Positions 27,334 through 36,612 of a stretch of DNA of 64,000 nucleotides are shown piece after piece. The stretch comes from an uncultured Eubacteriales bacterium (GTDB lineage Bacteria; Bacillota; Clostridia; Oscillospirales; Acutalibacteraceae): NCBI GenBank assembly GCA_900314795.1, contig OMWP01000002.1, positions 29,478 to 93,477 of the forward strand. The letters are read 5' to 3'. How positions within the stretch are numbered: position 1 is the stretch's first letter; each line of letters starts with the position of its first letter. The notes beneath the pieces are model-generated. The model was given only the letters and a program-made list of their open reading frames with translations, was not told the DNA's origin and searched no databases. Position numbers and translations under genes: made by a program.

Positions 27334-27998
27334 AGCTGTCTCTCTTTCAGTGTGAAGATATCTTCTTCAATGCAGACGTTGACGTTGGCATGGATCTGTC
27401 TGAGCTTGTTTTTCAGATAGTACAGATAAAGCTCTGCTTTAGCGGGACTTTCTTTACCGCCCCATACCTCTTCATTGATCACTTCAGCGGAAAAGGATTC
27501 ACCTACATGATGGATAAGGTAGGTCAGTAATTCTGCTTCGGGATTGTTCAGGCGCAGACTGCCTTTGTCGGATTTCAATTCACAGGTCTTGGAGTCCAGC
27601 TCGATGTTGGCATATTTGACAACGGAGTGCCGATAATCATTGTTGCGGCGGATCAGCGATTGCAGCCGCACTACCAGCTCCTTCATCGCAAAGGGCTTGG
27701 CAAGATAATCATCCGCACCGGTGGAAAGCCCCGTGATGCGGTCATCGACCGTCGCTTTGGCGGTGAGCATCATGACGGGGATGTGGTTGCCGCTTTTGCG
27801 CATGTTCTCGAGCACCTCGATGCCGTCTTTCTTCGGCATCATGATGTCGAGAACAACAGCGTCATAGTAATCTTGCTCCAGTGCTTGGAGCGCTTCCTCA
27901 CCGTCATAGACAGGCGTAACGGTGAAGCCTTCCATTTTTAAGATCTCGGTAACGGCGACCGAGAGCTGTCGCTCGTCTTCTGCGTAAAGAACCTTCAT
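27330..27998 (-). CDS. OmpR-family response regulator
   Basis: 222 residues. The receiver domain has acidic residues near 9-10 (AEDE), the phosphorylated Asp in AVVLDIMMPKKDG near residue 53 and Lys in LTAKATVDD. A C-terminal winged helix (about 125-222) follows. It is co-transcribed with its kinase and starts two bases after the alarmone synthetase stop. It probably regulates this operon or envelope genes. Confidence 0.93.
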   Translation of the reverse strand: MKVLYAEDERQLSVAVTEILKMEGFTVTPVYDGEEALQALEQDYYDAVVLDIMMPKKDGIEVLENMRKSGNHIPVMMLTAKATVDDRITGLSTGADDYLAKPFAMKELVVRLQSLIRRNNDYRHSVVKYANIELDSKTCELKSDKGSLRLNNPEAELLTYLIHHVGESFSAEVINEEVWGGKESPAKAELYLYYLKNKLRQIHANVNVCIEEDIFTLKERQL

Positions 27999-28000
27999 GT

Positions 28001-28609
28001 TTACCCCTTTTGGATCAAATCTCTGATCGTTTGCATCGAAAGATCGGTCGACGCCATCTCATCGGCACAGCGCTTGAGCTCGTCCACGATCAACTCCGTG
28101 TTTTTGATGTGCTTCTTATATTTGAGCTGGTGCTCCAAGCTCGCCCAACAGTCCATCGCGATCGTGCGCAGCTGGATCTCGACGTTGATGTTGTCGATGC
28201 CGCCGACACCAAAGGGGAGGCTGAGCAAGACATGCAGACTGCGGTAGCCGTTGGGCTTGGCGTTTGCAATATAGTCCTTGACAGTGACGACCTTCCAGTG
28301 CTCGTTTTTTTCGATCAATTCGAGTACCGTGTAGATATCGCCGACAAAGTGAGTAACGACGCGTACCCCCACAATATCAGACAGATTTCTGAGCGCGCAT
28401 GCCGCGGTCTCTTCCAACTCAAATCTTCTGAGCTTTTCGCATAGGCTGTCCACGCCCTTGATACGGCACTTGATATGCTCCGCAAGCGCCGTCTCGGCGT
28501 CTGTGCTGATACTGTCGAGCATCGCTTGTATCTCGCGCATCAGCAAATTTTCTGTTTCTTCGAGCTTCGGCGCATATTCGCCGTAGAATCGTAAGTCTTC
28601 CTGTTTCAT
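28001..28609 (-). CDS. Small alarmone synthetase (RelA/SpoT synthetase domain only)
   Basis: A 202-residue protein with only the Rel synthetase fold, like RelQ/YjbM: GVRVVTHFVGDIYTVLELI, then DYIANAKPNGYRSLHVLL and VEIQLRTIAMDCWASLEHQL. It should transfer pyrophosphate from ATP to GDP or GTP. It lacks hydrolase, TGS and ACT domains. It heads an operon with a two-component system, which is an uncommon context. The ribosome site is AAGGGA just before the ATG. Confidence 0.9.
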   Translation of the reverse strand: MKQEDLRFYGEYAPKLEETENLLMREIQAMLDSISTDAETALAEHIKCRIKGVDSLCEKLRRFELEETAACALRNLSDIVGVRVVTHFVGDIYTVLELIEKNEHWKVVTVKDYIANAKPNGYRSLHVLLSLPFGVGGIDNINVEIQLRTIAMDCWASLEHQLKYKKHIKNTELIVDELKRCADEMASTDLSMQTIRDLIQKG

Positions 28610-28919
28610 AGTCCCTTGATGAATCCTTTTATATTGATCGCGGATGATCGATTACGATACTCATTCTCCGCATATATAACCATTTTATATTATATCATCT
28701 ATGTTGAAAAAGACAAGATTAAAATTGAAAATGTCTGAGCCGGAAAACGATGTTATTCAAAGCGGTTTTGTGTTTTACCATTCAAAATCATTATCGCATT
28801 CTGTCCGCTGCGGCATAATATGTACTGTGACTATGTATCTAAAGTCATTATCAACACTCCGATCGGTTGTACAGTGATCGCTTGAATACGATCTGATCGG
28901 AACTAAAGGAGAATGATTC
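28610..28919. other. Divergent intergenic region between the alarmone synthetase and cotJA
   Basis: About 310 bases without a gene. It contains the minus-strand promoter at 28689-28716. The AT-rich stretch before cotJA should hold a sporulation-type promoter, but I could not identify a convincing sigma-E or sigma-K match by eye. Confidence 0.45.
28689..28716 (-). promoter_or_regulatory. Promoter of the alarmone synthetase / two-component operon
   Basis: On the minus strand: -35 TTGTCT (28711-28716), a 16-base spacer and a perfect -10 TATAAT (28689-28694). Confidence 0.65.
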
Positions 28920-29117
28920 ATGGACAGGAAAACGATCATGGACGAATATGGCATATCACCGTTACCGAATGATACAGTAGAAGCGATGGCATACGTCCCC
29001 TTCCAACCGTATGCACCGGAGATGTGCAAGGCGGTGCTCGGATATGAGAACGGAACCTTATTCCGCGCACTACACAAGCCGTTCTACGGCAATCAATGCG
29101 GAGGTGCGGAAAAATGA
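28920..29117 (+). CDS. cotJA: Spore coat protein CotJA
   Basis: A 65-residue protein with the CotJA core MAYVPFQPYAPEM and GTLFRALHKPFYG. In Bacillus, CotJA, CotJB and CotJC are made in the mother cell and incorporated in the spore coat. An AAAGGAG ribosome site precedes the ATG, and the stop overlaps cotJB by four bases. This is direct evidence of sporulation capacity. Confidence 0.9.
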   Translation: MDRKTIMDEYGISPLPNDTVEAMAYVPFQPYAPEMCKAVLGYENGTLFRALHKPFYGNQCGGAEK

Positions 29118-29362
29118 CTGAACGCGACATGATGCTCAAGAAGATCGGCACGCTCAAATTTGCTGTCACGGACATCGACTTGTTTCTCGATACGCATCCC
29201 GGCGATACGCAAATGCTGAAAAAGCGTGAGGAATACACTTCACAGCTCAAACCGCTGAAAGAACAGTTTGAAGAGAAGTTCGGGCCGCTCACGAAATGTG
29301 AAAACGACGCCAACACATGGGCATGGGTCAAAGATCCGTGGCCGTGGGATATGGAGGGTTAA
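29114..29362 (+). CDS. cotJB: Spore coat protein CotJB
   Basis: 82 residues, matching CotJB: FAVTDIDLFLDTHPGD near the N-terminus and a Trp-rich end (TWAWVKDPWPWDMEG). The start is the ATG at 29114, with GGAGGTG upstream and a four-base overlap with cotJA; further-upstream starts in the same frame lack support. Confidence 0.9.
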   Translation: MTERDMMLKKIGTLKFAVTDIDLFLDTHPGDTQMLKKREEYTSQLKPLKEQFEEKFGPLTKCENDANTWAWVKDPWPWDMEG

Positions 29363-29365
29363 TCA

Positions 29366-29983
29366 ATGTTTGTCTACGAAAAGCAATTGCAATATCCGGT
29401 CAAGATCAAAAACCCCAACCCCGCCCTCGCAAAGCTCATCATCACACAGTATGGGGGTCCCGACGGTGAACTGGGTGCGTCGATCCGTTATTTGTCACAG
29501 CGTTTTTCAATGCCGTTGCCGGAGCTGAAAGCGACGTTGACCGACATCGGTACCGAGGAGCTCAATCATCTGGAGATGATCGGCGCGATCGTGTATCAGT
29601 TGACGCGCAATCTCAGTGAGGATGACATCAAAAAGGCAGGCTTCGACGCTTACTTTGTCGACCACACCACCGGCATCTATCCCAATTCGGCGGCAGGCGT
29701 ACCCTTCGACGCGTTCTCGATCGCCAGCAAGGGTGATCCGATCACCGACCTTCACGAGAGCTTAGCTGCGGAGCAGAAAGCGCGTACCACCTATGACAAC
29801 ATCCTGCGCTTCTGTGATGATCCCGATGTGATCGACCCGATCCGCTTCCTCAGAGCCAGAGAAGTTGTTCATTATCAACGGTTCGGTGAGAACCTTCGTC
29901 TGCTGACTGATAAGCTGAACAGTAAGAACTTCTACGCCTTCAATCCCTCGTTCGATAAGCACTGTTTCAAAAAGAGCAAATAA
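29366..29983 (+). CDS. cotJC: Spore coat protein CotJC (manganese-catalase family)
   Basis: 205 residues of the ferritin-like manganese-catalase fold. Metal-binding Glu/His patterns include IGTEELNHLEMIGAIVY and RAREVVHYQRFGENL, and an AAEQKARTTYDNIL helix. It begins three bases after cotJB and ends with a strong terminator. Catalase activity is known for the family but not shown for all CotJC proteins. Confidence 0.92.
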   Translation: MFVYEKQLQYPVKIKNPNPALAKLIITQYGGPDGELGASIRYLSQRFSMPLPELKATLTDIGTEELNHLEMIGAIVYQLTRNLSEDDIKKAGFDAYFVDHTTGIYPNSAAGVPFDAFSIASKGDPITDLHESLAAEQKARTTYDNILRFCDDPDVIDPIRFLRAREVVHYQRFGENLRLLTDKLNSKNFYAFNPSFDKHCFKKSK

Positions 29984-29990
29984 TGACCAA

Positions 29991-30024
29991 AGCCTGATCT
30001 GCCAAAGAGCAGATCAGGCTTTTA
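29991..30024 (+). terminator. Rho-independent terminator after cotJC
   Basis: A 12-bp stem AGCCTGATCTGC / GCAGATCAGGCT followed by TTTTA. Confidence 0.9.
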
Positions 30025-30131
30025 TCATACGGATTATTCTAATTGTTGCGGTATACGAGAGAAGAAAGTTTTTTGCTATCCTCTTATACTCAGTATCAAC
30101 AAAACTCTTTTACTTCTGTTACTGCGTAGTA

Positions 30132-32564
30132 TTATGTTCTTTCGATCGGTTTGCCGATTCCTTCGGGCGCTTCCATATTACTTGCATAGCGTTGGATCGC
30201 AGTTACATCCATGATCGTGATCGAACCATCTTTATCGACATCAGAGAGTTCGATTGCCTGATCCGAGAGCGTGATGAGCTGTGTGTTATGGCGCTGGATC
30301 CATGTAGCGTCGATCACGTTGACCGTACTGTCCATATCTGTATCGCCCAGGATATCGCTGCCCTCACCGCCGGGAGTGACCGTCACGGAGTATTCCGTAT
30401 CAGAGGGCATTTCATTTTTGCTGAGAGCGGGAAGAGCAACGGTAACCGTATCGGTTGCTCTTGCGTTCACACTCTCATCGAGCAACATTGTCGTTTCAGC
30501 GTCATACAGTTCATATTCTCCGATCCCGACAGAAACCGCTGCCGAACGCATGGTGTTCAGCTGAATGCGAATATCTTTATCCGCAGGGATACGGAAAAAT
30601 CCGCCGTTGTCTGAAGCGGTAAAACCGATCCATTTATCGGTGCTGTTTTTGACGACACCGTTATTGATCTCAGCGAGCCTATTGCCGTCAGCATCAATGA
30701 TGCTTCCGTTGAATGCAGTATCGTCGGATGTGTTGATATAAACGCGGCGGTAGCCGGTCAACTGCGCTTCGGTAAGGTTGGTATAGTCATCATAGTAGTG
30801 ATCCTCCGTCTTGAGCCATGCGATGATGATCTCACTCACATGGTCGACAACGAGGTTCGGTGCGTTGCCGATCAGCGTAGCGGCAGCTCTGATCTGCTCG
30901 TTATTGAGGTTCAGCGGTCTGATTTCATCGCTCTGCCAGATGTTACCGAGGATCAGATGAGAAAGGATATGGGACAAAGCGCGACAGCCCTCCATGTCGG
31001 TCAGGTTGTCTATTTCCTCTTGCGTAGCGCCGGAAGCTGTCATCGCTTCTTTCAGAACATTGCTGAGATATCCGGCGGCATATTCCTTGACCACCTCAGC
31101 GTCGGTGATCAGGAAGGTGGCAAGCAGGACAGATGCTGTGGCAACGGTTGCCGCGTCAATACCGGTATCGGCGGCATCGTCCAAGCTTGCGGCTACTCCG
31201 GCAAGCTCAGTCGCTTTTTGCCTGATCTGCTCCGCAGTGAAACTGATGTTGCCTTCAGATTTAGCCCGCATAAAATACGCGTACAATGCGGTCACCAGAT
31301 AAACACTCTCATTGTTGTCAGCGATCGAATCGATCAGTGCGGCGCTCTTTTCGTTCGGGAGCGACATAATGTATGTGATGAGATCGGACAAGGGCTGTTC
31401 ATATGTTTTTGCGTAGCCCTCTCTGCCGCCGGTGATCTGATTCATATAAGTACAAAGACCCTTAAGATACAAGATCGGATCATTCGGGATATAGGGGTTT
31501 TCATCATCCACCAAACCGATTGAACCATCCGCGAGATCGAGTCTCTTGGGATGGAAGAATTTGGAGTTGATCGAATCGTTGTAGACCGAGTAGACATAGT
31601 TGTTAGAGATCGCGAGATTCGCGAGCATCTTATCGTAATTCTCTGCCTTATACAATACATGGTCAGTTCCGTAACGGTCAAATCCCATATCGATCGGCGC
31701 CATAGCGGCGGCCATCTCGGTCTGCAGATAGCTGTTGAAGATACCGGCGTATTTATCATCACGCGGGTTGTTGTCCACATCCGCTGCACTCGGCGTGGCA
31801 CAGGTATAGGCATAGAGATTGTCGGATGTGAGGCTGACGGTATCGCCCAGATATCCCTGAGGATCGTCGATCAGCTTTGCCGCGAGCAGGTTCGCGACAG
31901 AGGCGCCGCGGCTGTAACCGGTCGTCCAGACTTTGATATCGCCGCTGAGACCCTTTTCCGTGATATAATCCTTTGCGAACGCAAGGCATTTTTCGGCGCA
32001 GGTATCAAAGCCGGCGGCATTACCGTCCGTACCGAGGACAAAGTTATTGCCCCATTCTGCCTCATAACCCGCGCTGCGCGGCAGGATGACCAAAAGCGTA
32101 TACGCCTTACCGTTTTCGATGATCTGCTTCTGTGCGCAGACAACACCGATCGTATCCTTGGTGGGTTTGATGGCATAATCCAAATTGTAGGAGATCTCAG
32201 AAAAACCGGTATCCTCCAAAAATGCGACCGCGTCGCGATTCTTGCTCCGATAGCCCTCATCGGCGAAAGTCTCTCTGGTGCTGTTGGCCGATGCGGTCGC
32301 CAGCGCAAAGCTCAAGGTCGCGAGATGCTCATTAAAACTCCTTCCGGAGTGCTTGAAATAATCATCCGTGTAGGTATAGACCTCCACGTTCTCGGTGCCG
32401 GAATCAAACTCGCCCGTACTGGGACGATAGTAGAACGCACCGTTGTAGTAGGTGGCGTCGGCATCCGGCGTCGTGCCTTCTGCAGAAACTCCGATCACAC
32501 AGACGGAACCCGCCAATATCACGGAGAGTAATACCGCAAGACCTTTTTTTATCATTCGTTTCAT
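30132..32564 (-). CDS. Secreted lipase-like alpha/beta hydrolase with dockerin
   Basis: About 810 residues. The start is set at the ATG at 32562-32564 (MKRMIKKGLAVLLSVILAG), giving a normal signal peptide ending at GVSAEG. The catalytic part resembles class-3 lipases, with the nucleophile elbow WTTGYSRGASVANLLAAKL. The end carries a type-I dockerin with DTDMDSTVNVIDATWIQRH and DVDKDGSITIMDVTAIQRY, then GIGKPIE. Between them lies a helical region and a Ser/Thr beta domain. It is probably cell-surface or scaffold-bound; the substrate is unknown. There is no operon partner. Confidence 0.85.
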   Translation of the reverse strand: MKRMIKKGLAVLLSVILAGSVCVIGVSAEGTTPDADATYYNGAFYYRPSTGEFDSGTENVEVYTYTDDYFKHSGRSFNEHLATLSFALATASANSTRETFADEGYRSKNRDAVAFLEDTGFSEISYNLDYAIKPTKDTIGVVCAQKQIIENGKAYTLLVILPRSAGYEAEWGNNFVLGTDGNAAGFDTCAEKCLAFAKDYITEKGLSGDIKVWTTGYSRGASVANLLAAKLIDDPQGYLGDTVSLTSDNLYAYTCATPSAADVDNNPRDDKYAGIFNSYLQTEMAAAMAPIDMGFDRYGTDHVLYKAENYDKMLANLAISNNYVYSVYNDSINSKFFHPKRLDLADGSIGLVDDENPYIPNDPILYLKGLCTYMNQITGGREGYAKTYEQPLSDLITYIMSLPNEKSAALIDSIADNNESVYLVTALYAYFMRAKSEGNISFTAEQIRQKATELAGVAASLDDAADTGIDAATVATASVLLATFLITDAEVVKEYAAGYLSNVLKEAMTASGATQEEIDNLTDMEGCRALSHILSHLILGNIWQSDEIRPLNLNNEQIRAAATLIGNAPNLVVDHVSEIIIAWLKTEDHYYDDYTNLTEAQLTGYRRVYINTSDDTAFNGSIIDADGNRLAEINNGVVKNSTDKWIGFTASDNGGFFRIPADKDIRIQLNTMRSAAVSVGIGEYELYDAETTMLLDESVNARATDTVTVALPALSKNEMPSDTEYSVTVTPGGEGSDILGDTDMDSTVNVIDATWIQRHNTQLITLSDQAIELSDVDKDGSITIMDVTAIQRYASNMEAPEGIGKPIERT

Positions 32565-32799
32565 CCAATCATCTGCCTTTCTGATCGTTGTCATCAATAC
32601 TGTCAGGCTAATATAACGAGCGAGCATGAGGATAAACAATTTCAAGATACTCATATTATATTATAAATTGTGGTCGTATTCAACCTCATTTTCAAATAAT
32701 ACAAATGAACCGTTTGATATAGAGCTGCCTTAGCCACTTGCCATCAATAGCTAACAATGTTATAATAGCATTGATCGATGAATTTTTACGGAGGCGCTT

Positions 32800-33183
32800 A
32801 TGTATTGTACTAACTGCGGTAAGCAACAACCCGACGGCTCAAAGTTTTGCAACAACTGCGGAACCCATCTGCAAACGATCACTCCGCCGACTCCGGTATC
32901 TATCACGCCAAATCCGTCACAACGGCAGAGCGGTATCACTTGTCCGAGATGCCATAGCACCAACGTGAATGTACAGGTGATCAATCAAGTCCATTTAAAG
33001 AATGTGCATCACGGCTGCGCGTGGTGGGTGTTTGTAGGCTGGTGGTGGCTCCCCGTCAAATGGATCTTCTTTACCGTGCCGGCACTGATCATCAAGCTGT
33101 TGAAACCCAAAAAGCAAAAAATCGTCAACCATGTTCACAATGTGGCAGTTTGTCAAAGCTGCGGTCATAGCTGGAGACTGTAG
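32800..33183 (+). CDS. Zinc-ribbon membrane-associated protein
   Basis: 127 residues. The N-terminal double zinc-ribbon is YCTNCGKQQ and [11 protein letters not shown] second pair of cysteine motifs is [11 protein letters not shown] and CQSCGHSW. The Trp/Val-rich middle ([20 protein letters not shown]) is hydrophobic and likely membrane-embedded. The function is unknown. A GGAGG ribosome site precedes the ATG. Confidence 0.75.
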   Translation: MYCTNCGKQQPDGSKFCNNCGTHLQTITPPTPVSITPNPSQRQSGITCPRCHSTNVNVQVINQVHLKNVHHGCAWWVFVGWWWLPVKWIFFTVPALIIKLLKPKKQKIVNHVHNVAVCQSCGHSWRL

Positions 33184-33308
33184 CTCTATATGCTATATTA
33201 CGTCCGATCTTTCCATTAGGAGAGATCGGCGTATTTCATTGGGATATTTTTTTAGATTATAATTGATTCCGGGCGTTACTTGTGTTAGAATAAATATCGG
33301 TGATTTGT

Positions 33309-34118
33309 ATGTTGATTGATACCCATGTTCATATCGGAAAAGTCCTTGATTTTGAGATGAGTGAAGAGGATGTTATCGGTTCGATGGATCGTTACGGCAT
33401 TGATTTTTCACTGGTGTCCGATGTAAACGCGGTCGAGTTCGATCATGCCGGTCGACCCATTCCAAAAGCATGGCAGACCTCGCAGAATGAGGTGTTTGAA
33501 AGAACACTCCGTTTTGCGCGCCGTTATCCCGACAGGATCGGTGCGATGCCGTGGATGAAGCTGTATGCGGAAACGCCCGATGATGAATTCATTCGTTTGT
33601 TGGAGGAAAACCGGCATTTGGTCTATGGGATCAAGCTGCATCCGTTCCATTCGCGTGTCGCACCCGATGATCCGCGCGCCGAGGCGGTGTATGACATAGC
33701 GCGTCGCTATCGATTACCGGTTGTTTCCCATACGGGCGGCTGTGAAGAAGCGCGCTCGATCCATTTGTACAATGCGGCGATCGCGCATCCCGATATCAGC
33801 TTTGTCATGGTGCACATGGATCTCGGTACCGATAACAGCGAAGCGATCGAGTTGCTCGGCAAAGCGGACAATCTGTATGGGGATACGACATGGGTGCCGC
33901 TCAAAAGCACCCTCAAAGCGATCGAGAGATGGGGGAGCGGGAAGCTCCTGTTCGGTTCCGATAATCCGATCGACGGTCCCGATACCTATCTGCACAACAA
34001 GAACGGTGACCGATCATTGTATCAGGAGTATTTCAACGAGTTCCGTGCGATGATCAGCCCGGAGGATTATGATAATATCATGTATCGTAATGCTGTACGG
34101 CTGTTTGGAATCCATTAA
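33309..34118 (+). CDS. Metal-dependent amidohydrolase (amidohydrolase_2 / PHP-TatD-like)
   Basis: 269 residues with a TIM-barrel hydrolase signature: DTHVHIG near the N-terminus, IKLHPFHSR, VVSHTGGCEEA, FVMVHMDLG and LFGSDNPIDGP. These supply the HxH, His, His and Asp metal ligands. Substrates in this family range from decarboxylated aromatics to lactones, and none can be chosen here. The ATG start lies three codons inside a longer frame with an alternative GTG. The GNAT gene follows 28 bases later. Confidence 0.85.
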   Translation: MLIDTHVHIGKVLDFEMSEEDVIGSMDRYGIDFSLVSDVNAVEFDHAGRPIPKAWQTSQNEVFERTLRFARRYPDRIGAMPWMKLYAETPDDEFIRLLEENRHLVYGIKLHPFHSRVAPDDPRAEAVYDIARRYRLPVVSHTGGCEEARSIHLYNAAIAHPDISFVMVHMDLGTDNSEAIELLGKADNLYGDTTWVPLKSTLKAIERWGSGKLLFGSDNPIDGPDTYLHNKNGDRSLYQEYFNEFRAMISPEDYDNIMYRNAVRLFGIH

Positions 34119-34146
34119 GATTAAAATTCTGTAAAGGAAATATACT

Positions 34147-34590
34147 ATGTTTAGAAAAATTACGGAAAACGACTGGGAGCTATACCGCCATTATGTCGAT
34201 GTGTTCTACCATACCGATGTGGTGAACGCTCCCGTGCCTGAGGCAAACTACCGCGTGACCTTTGATGAGTTGTTGCGCAGTGATGCGTATGTGAAAGGCT
34301 ACATCTTTGAATGTGAGGGTACACCGTGCGGATTTGTACTGTTGTCCAAGACGTTCTCTCAAGAGGCAGGCGGGGTGAGCGTGACCATCGAAGAGATCTA
34401 TATCGATCCCGCGTACCGCTCACGAGGTTTGGCTACAGCGTTCTTTGATTGGCTGAAGGCACAGCCCGGCATCATGCGACTCCGCCTTGAAGTCGAGGAT
34501 GACAACGAGGGAGCCAAGCGCTTGTATGAGCGCATGGGCTTTGAGCTGTTGCCGTATCTACAGATGGTGATCGATAAACAACGGCAGTGA
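34147..34590 (+). CDS. GNAT-family N-acetyltransferase
   Basis: 147 residues. The acetyl-CoA site is EEIYIDPAYRSRGLATAFF (R-x-x-G-x-A form), followed by LEVEDDNEGAKRLYERMGFE. The substrate is unknown. It is probably co-transcribed with the amidohydrolase gene. Confidence 0.9.
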   Translation: MFRKITENDWELYRHYVDVFYHTDVVNAPVPEANYRVTFDELLRSDAYVKGYIFECEGTPCGFVLLSKTFSQEAGGVSVTIEEIYIDPAYRSRGLATAFFDWLKAQPGIMRLRLEVEDDNEGAKRLYERMGFELLPYLQMVIDKQRQ

Positions 34591-34808
34591 TTTGTCGGTT
34601 TACAAAATGTTCATATAGTTTTCATATTTCTTTTAATATTGTGTCAAACGTGTGTCACATAATAGAGATATGATGATCATAGAATCAAAAAGTATGTATT
34701 GAAATGCTTTGGCTATCAAACAATAGACTATCAGCGAAACATGCATAAATAACGGACAACTCCCGACGTTCTGCTGTTTATCGTGTTTCGTTACAGGAGG
34801 TAACGATT

Positions 34809-36479
34809 ATGTCTGATAACTTATATGAAAATGTTCAGTTTCCCGAGGACGAAAAGAAAGAGCTGCTGCATGACCCGCCTCAGAACGCGCCCGAAGGCGA
34901 TAACGCATCCTATTCTGAGCCGGCGCAAAAAGAAGTGCAGGAACAGCAGCCCTATGTCAATCCCTATGCCGATCGTGTGAATTACCAACAGCCTGTACAG
35001 CCTCGTGCAGACCGTGTATATCAGAATCCGTATCAACCCGTGTCGTCCGCACCTTATCACCAACCCGATCCGACCCCGGTTCCGTCTCAGCAGAATAAGG
35101 ATCTGAACGACGGTTTCTATCATTATAATACCCGTGATAACGAGAACAGCCGCAATGTTTATTCCGGCACTTCTCAGATTCCGACTGAGCCTTCCAACCA
35201 ATGGAACTCGACCGCACCCGGTGACGATAAAAAGAAGAATAAAAAATCCGGAGGCGGCATATCAAAGGGTACTGTCGCATTGCTTCTCATCATCTGTCTC
35301 CTCATTTCCGGATTAGCGGGTTTCGGCGGCAGTATGCTGGCGCAAAAGATCAATTCCTCAAAGTACGAATCCAATGATACCGGTACCATGGTCATCCATC
35401 GGGTGAATACCGAAAAGGAAGACTCCGACGATAAGACCGCTGATAAATCGACTGAAACGATCACCAACGAGGTTGCGGATTCCGTCGTAGAGATCACCAC
35501 CGAGATCATGCAGACCAGCAAGTTCTACGGTCAGTATATCTCTCAGGGCGCAGGTTCGGGCGTTATCATCAGCAAGGACGGTTATATCGTTACCAATAAC
35601 CATGTGATTGCGGGCGCAAGCTCGATCAAGGTCACGACCCGCGGCGGCGACAGTTATGACGCAAAGCTGGTCGGTACCGACGCAAAGGTCGATATCGCAC
35701 TGCTCAAGATTGAAGCCTCCGATCTGCCTGTTGCGGTATTCGGCGATTCCTCCAAGCTCGCCGTCGGCGCGAAGGCAGTCATCATCGGTAACCCCTTGGG
35801 TACACTCGGCGGCTCCGTCACCGAGGGCATCATCTCGGCGCTGGATCGTTCCATCGTCATCGACGGCAAGACCATGCATCTGATGCAGACCGATGCGGCT
35901 GTCAACCCCGGTAACTCCGGCGGCGGTATGTTTGACGGTCAGGGTACACTCGCGGGCATCGTCGTCGCTAAGTCTTCTTCTGAGGGGATCGATAACATCG
36001 GCTTTGTCATCCCGATCAATGATGTCATCGAGATCATCGACGACTTGAAGGATTACGGCTATGTGCGCGGCAGAGCGGATACCGGCATGACCTTCATGGA
36101 TCTGTCGAACAGCATGTTTGCATGGTACTACTACGGCACCTCTCAGGCCGGCGTTTATATCAACTCCGTCGAGAACGGCTCTAACGCGGCCAAGGCAGGC
36201 TTTGCCAAGGGTGATCGTGTTGTATCGCTCGACGGTAAAGAGGTCACCAAATCGGATGATATCACGACTGTTATCAATGATAAATCCGCCGGCGATAAAG
36301 TCACCTTTGAAATCGAACGTGGCGGCAGCAAAAAGACGATCGAGCTGACGCTGGACGAGGATGTTCCGGATCAGAATGATACCAACAGCAACAACAGCAG
36401 TAGTCAGGCGGATCAAGGCAACAGCAACGGCGGCAGCCAGGGCGGCAATCCCTTCGGCGGCTTCTACGGCAACAGATAA
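34809..36479 (+). CDS. htrA: HtrA/DegP-type membrane serine protease
   Basis: 556 residues. A long cytoplasmic N-terminus rich in Pro, Gln and Tyr (about 1-150) precedes one membrane helix (GTVALLLIICLLISGLAGFG). The trypsin-like domain follows with catalytic His265 (VTNNHVI), Asp295 (VDIALLKI) and Ser370 (GNSGGGMF). One PDZ domain (about 425-520) ends in a Ser/Asn/Gly-rich tail. It degrades or handles misfolded envelope proteins. A GGAGG ribosome site lies upstream. The gene stands alone with a terminator. Confidence 0.95.
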   Translation: MSDNLYENVQFPEDEKKELLHDPPQNAPEGDNASYSEPAQKEVQEQQPYVNPYADRVNYQQPVQPRADRVYQNPYQPVSSAPYHQPDPTPVPSQQNKDLNDGFYHYNTRDNENSRNVYSGTSQIPTEPSNQWNSTAPGDDKKKNKKSGGGISKGTVALLLIICLLISGLAGFGGSMLAQKINSSKYESNDTGTMVIHRVNTEKEDSDDKTADKSTETITNEVADSVVEITTEIMQTSKFYGQYISQGAGSGVIISKDGYIVTNNHVIAGASSIKVTTRGGDSYDAKLVGTDAKVDIALLKIEASDLPVAVFGDSSKLAVGAKAVIIGNPLGTLGGSVTEGIISALDRSIVIDGKTMHLMQTDAAVNPGNSGGGMFDGQGTLAGIVVAKSSSEGIDNIGFVIPINDVIEIIDDLKDYGYVRGRADTGMTFMDLSNSMFAWYYYGTSQAGVYINSVENGSNAAKAGFAKGDRVVSLDGKEVTKSDDITTVINDKSAGDKVTFEIERGGSKKTIELTLDEDVPDQNDTNSNNSSSQADQGNSNGGSQGGNPFGGFYGNR

Positions 36480-36499
36480 TAGAATCAATTTGATATGCG

Positions 36500-36526
36500 A
36501 ACTGCCACCTCACGGTGGCAGTTTCT
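36500..36526 (+). terminator. Rho-independent terminator after htrA
   Basis: A 10-bp stem AACTGCCACC / GGTGGCAGTT with a TCAC loop and TCTTT. Confidence 0.85.
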
Positions 36527-36612
36527 TTGCTATTATTATTTATTGCAACTCGATAAATTTATCTTGACTTTCAATAAATTATCTGTTACAATTGGGATAT
36601 GGAGGTGAGAGA

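Noticed and set aside
28795-28900. Sigma-E or sigma-K promoter before cotJA
   Set aside because: Expected from biology, but no stretch matched the consensus well enough by eye.
35358-36488. 376-codon antisense frame over htrA
   Set aside because: HtrA on the plus strand has all catalytic residues; the other frame is a shadow.
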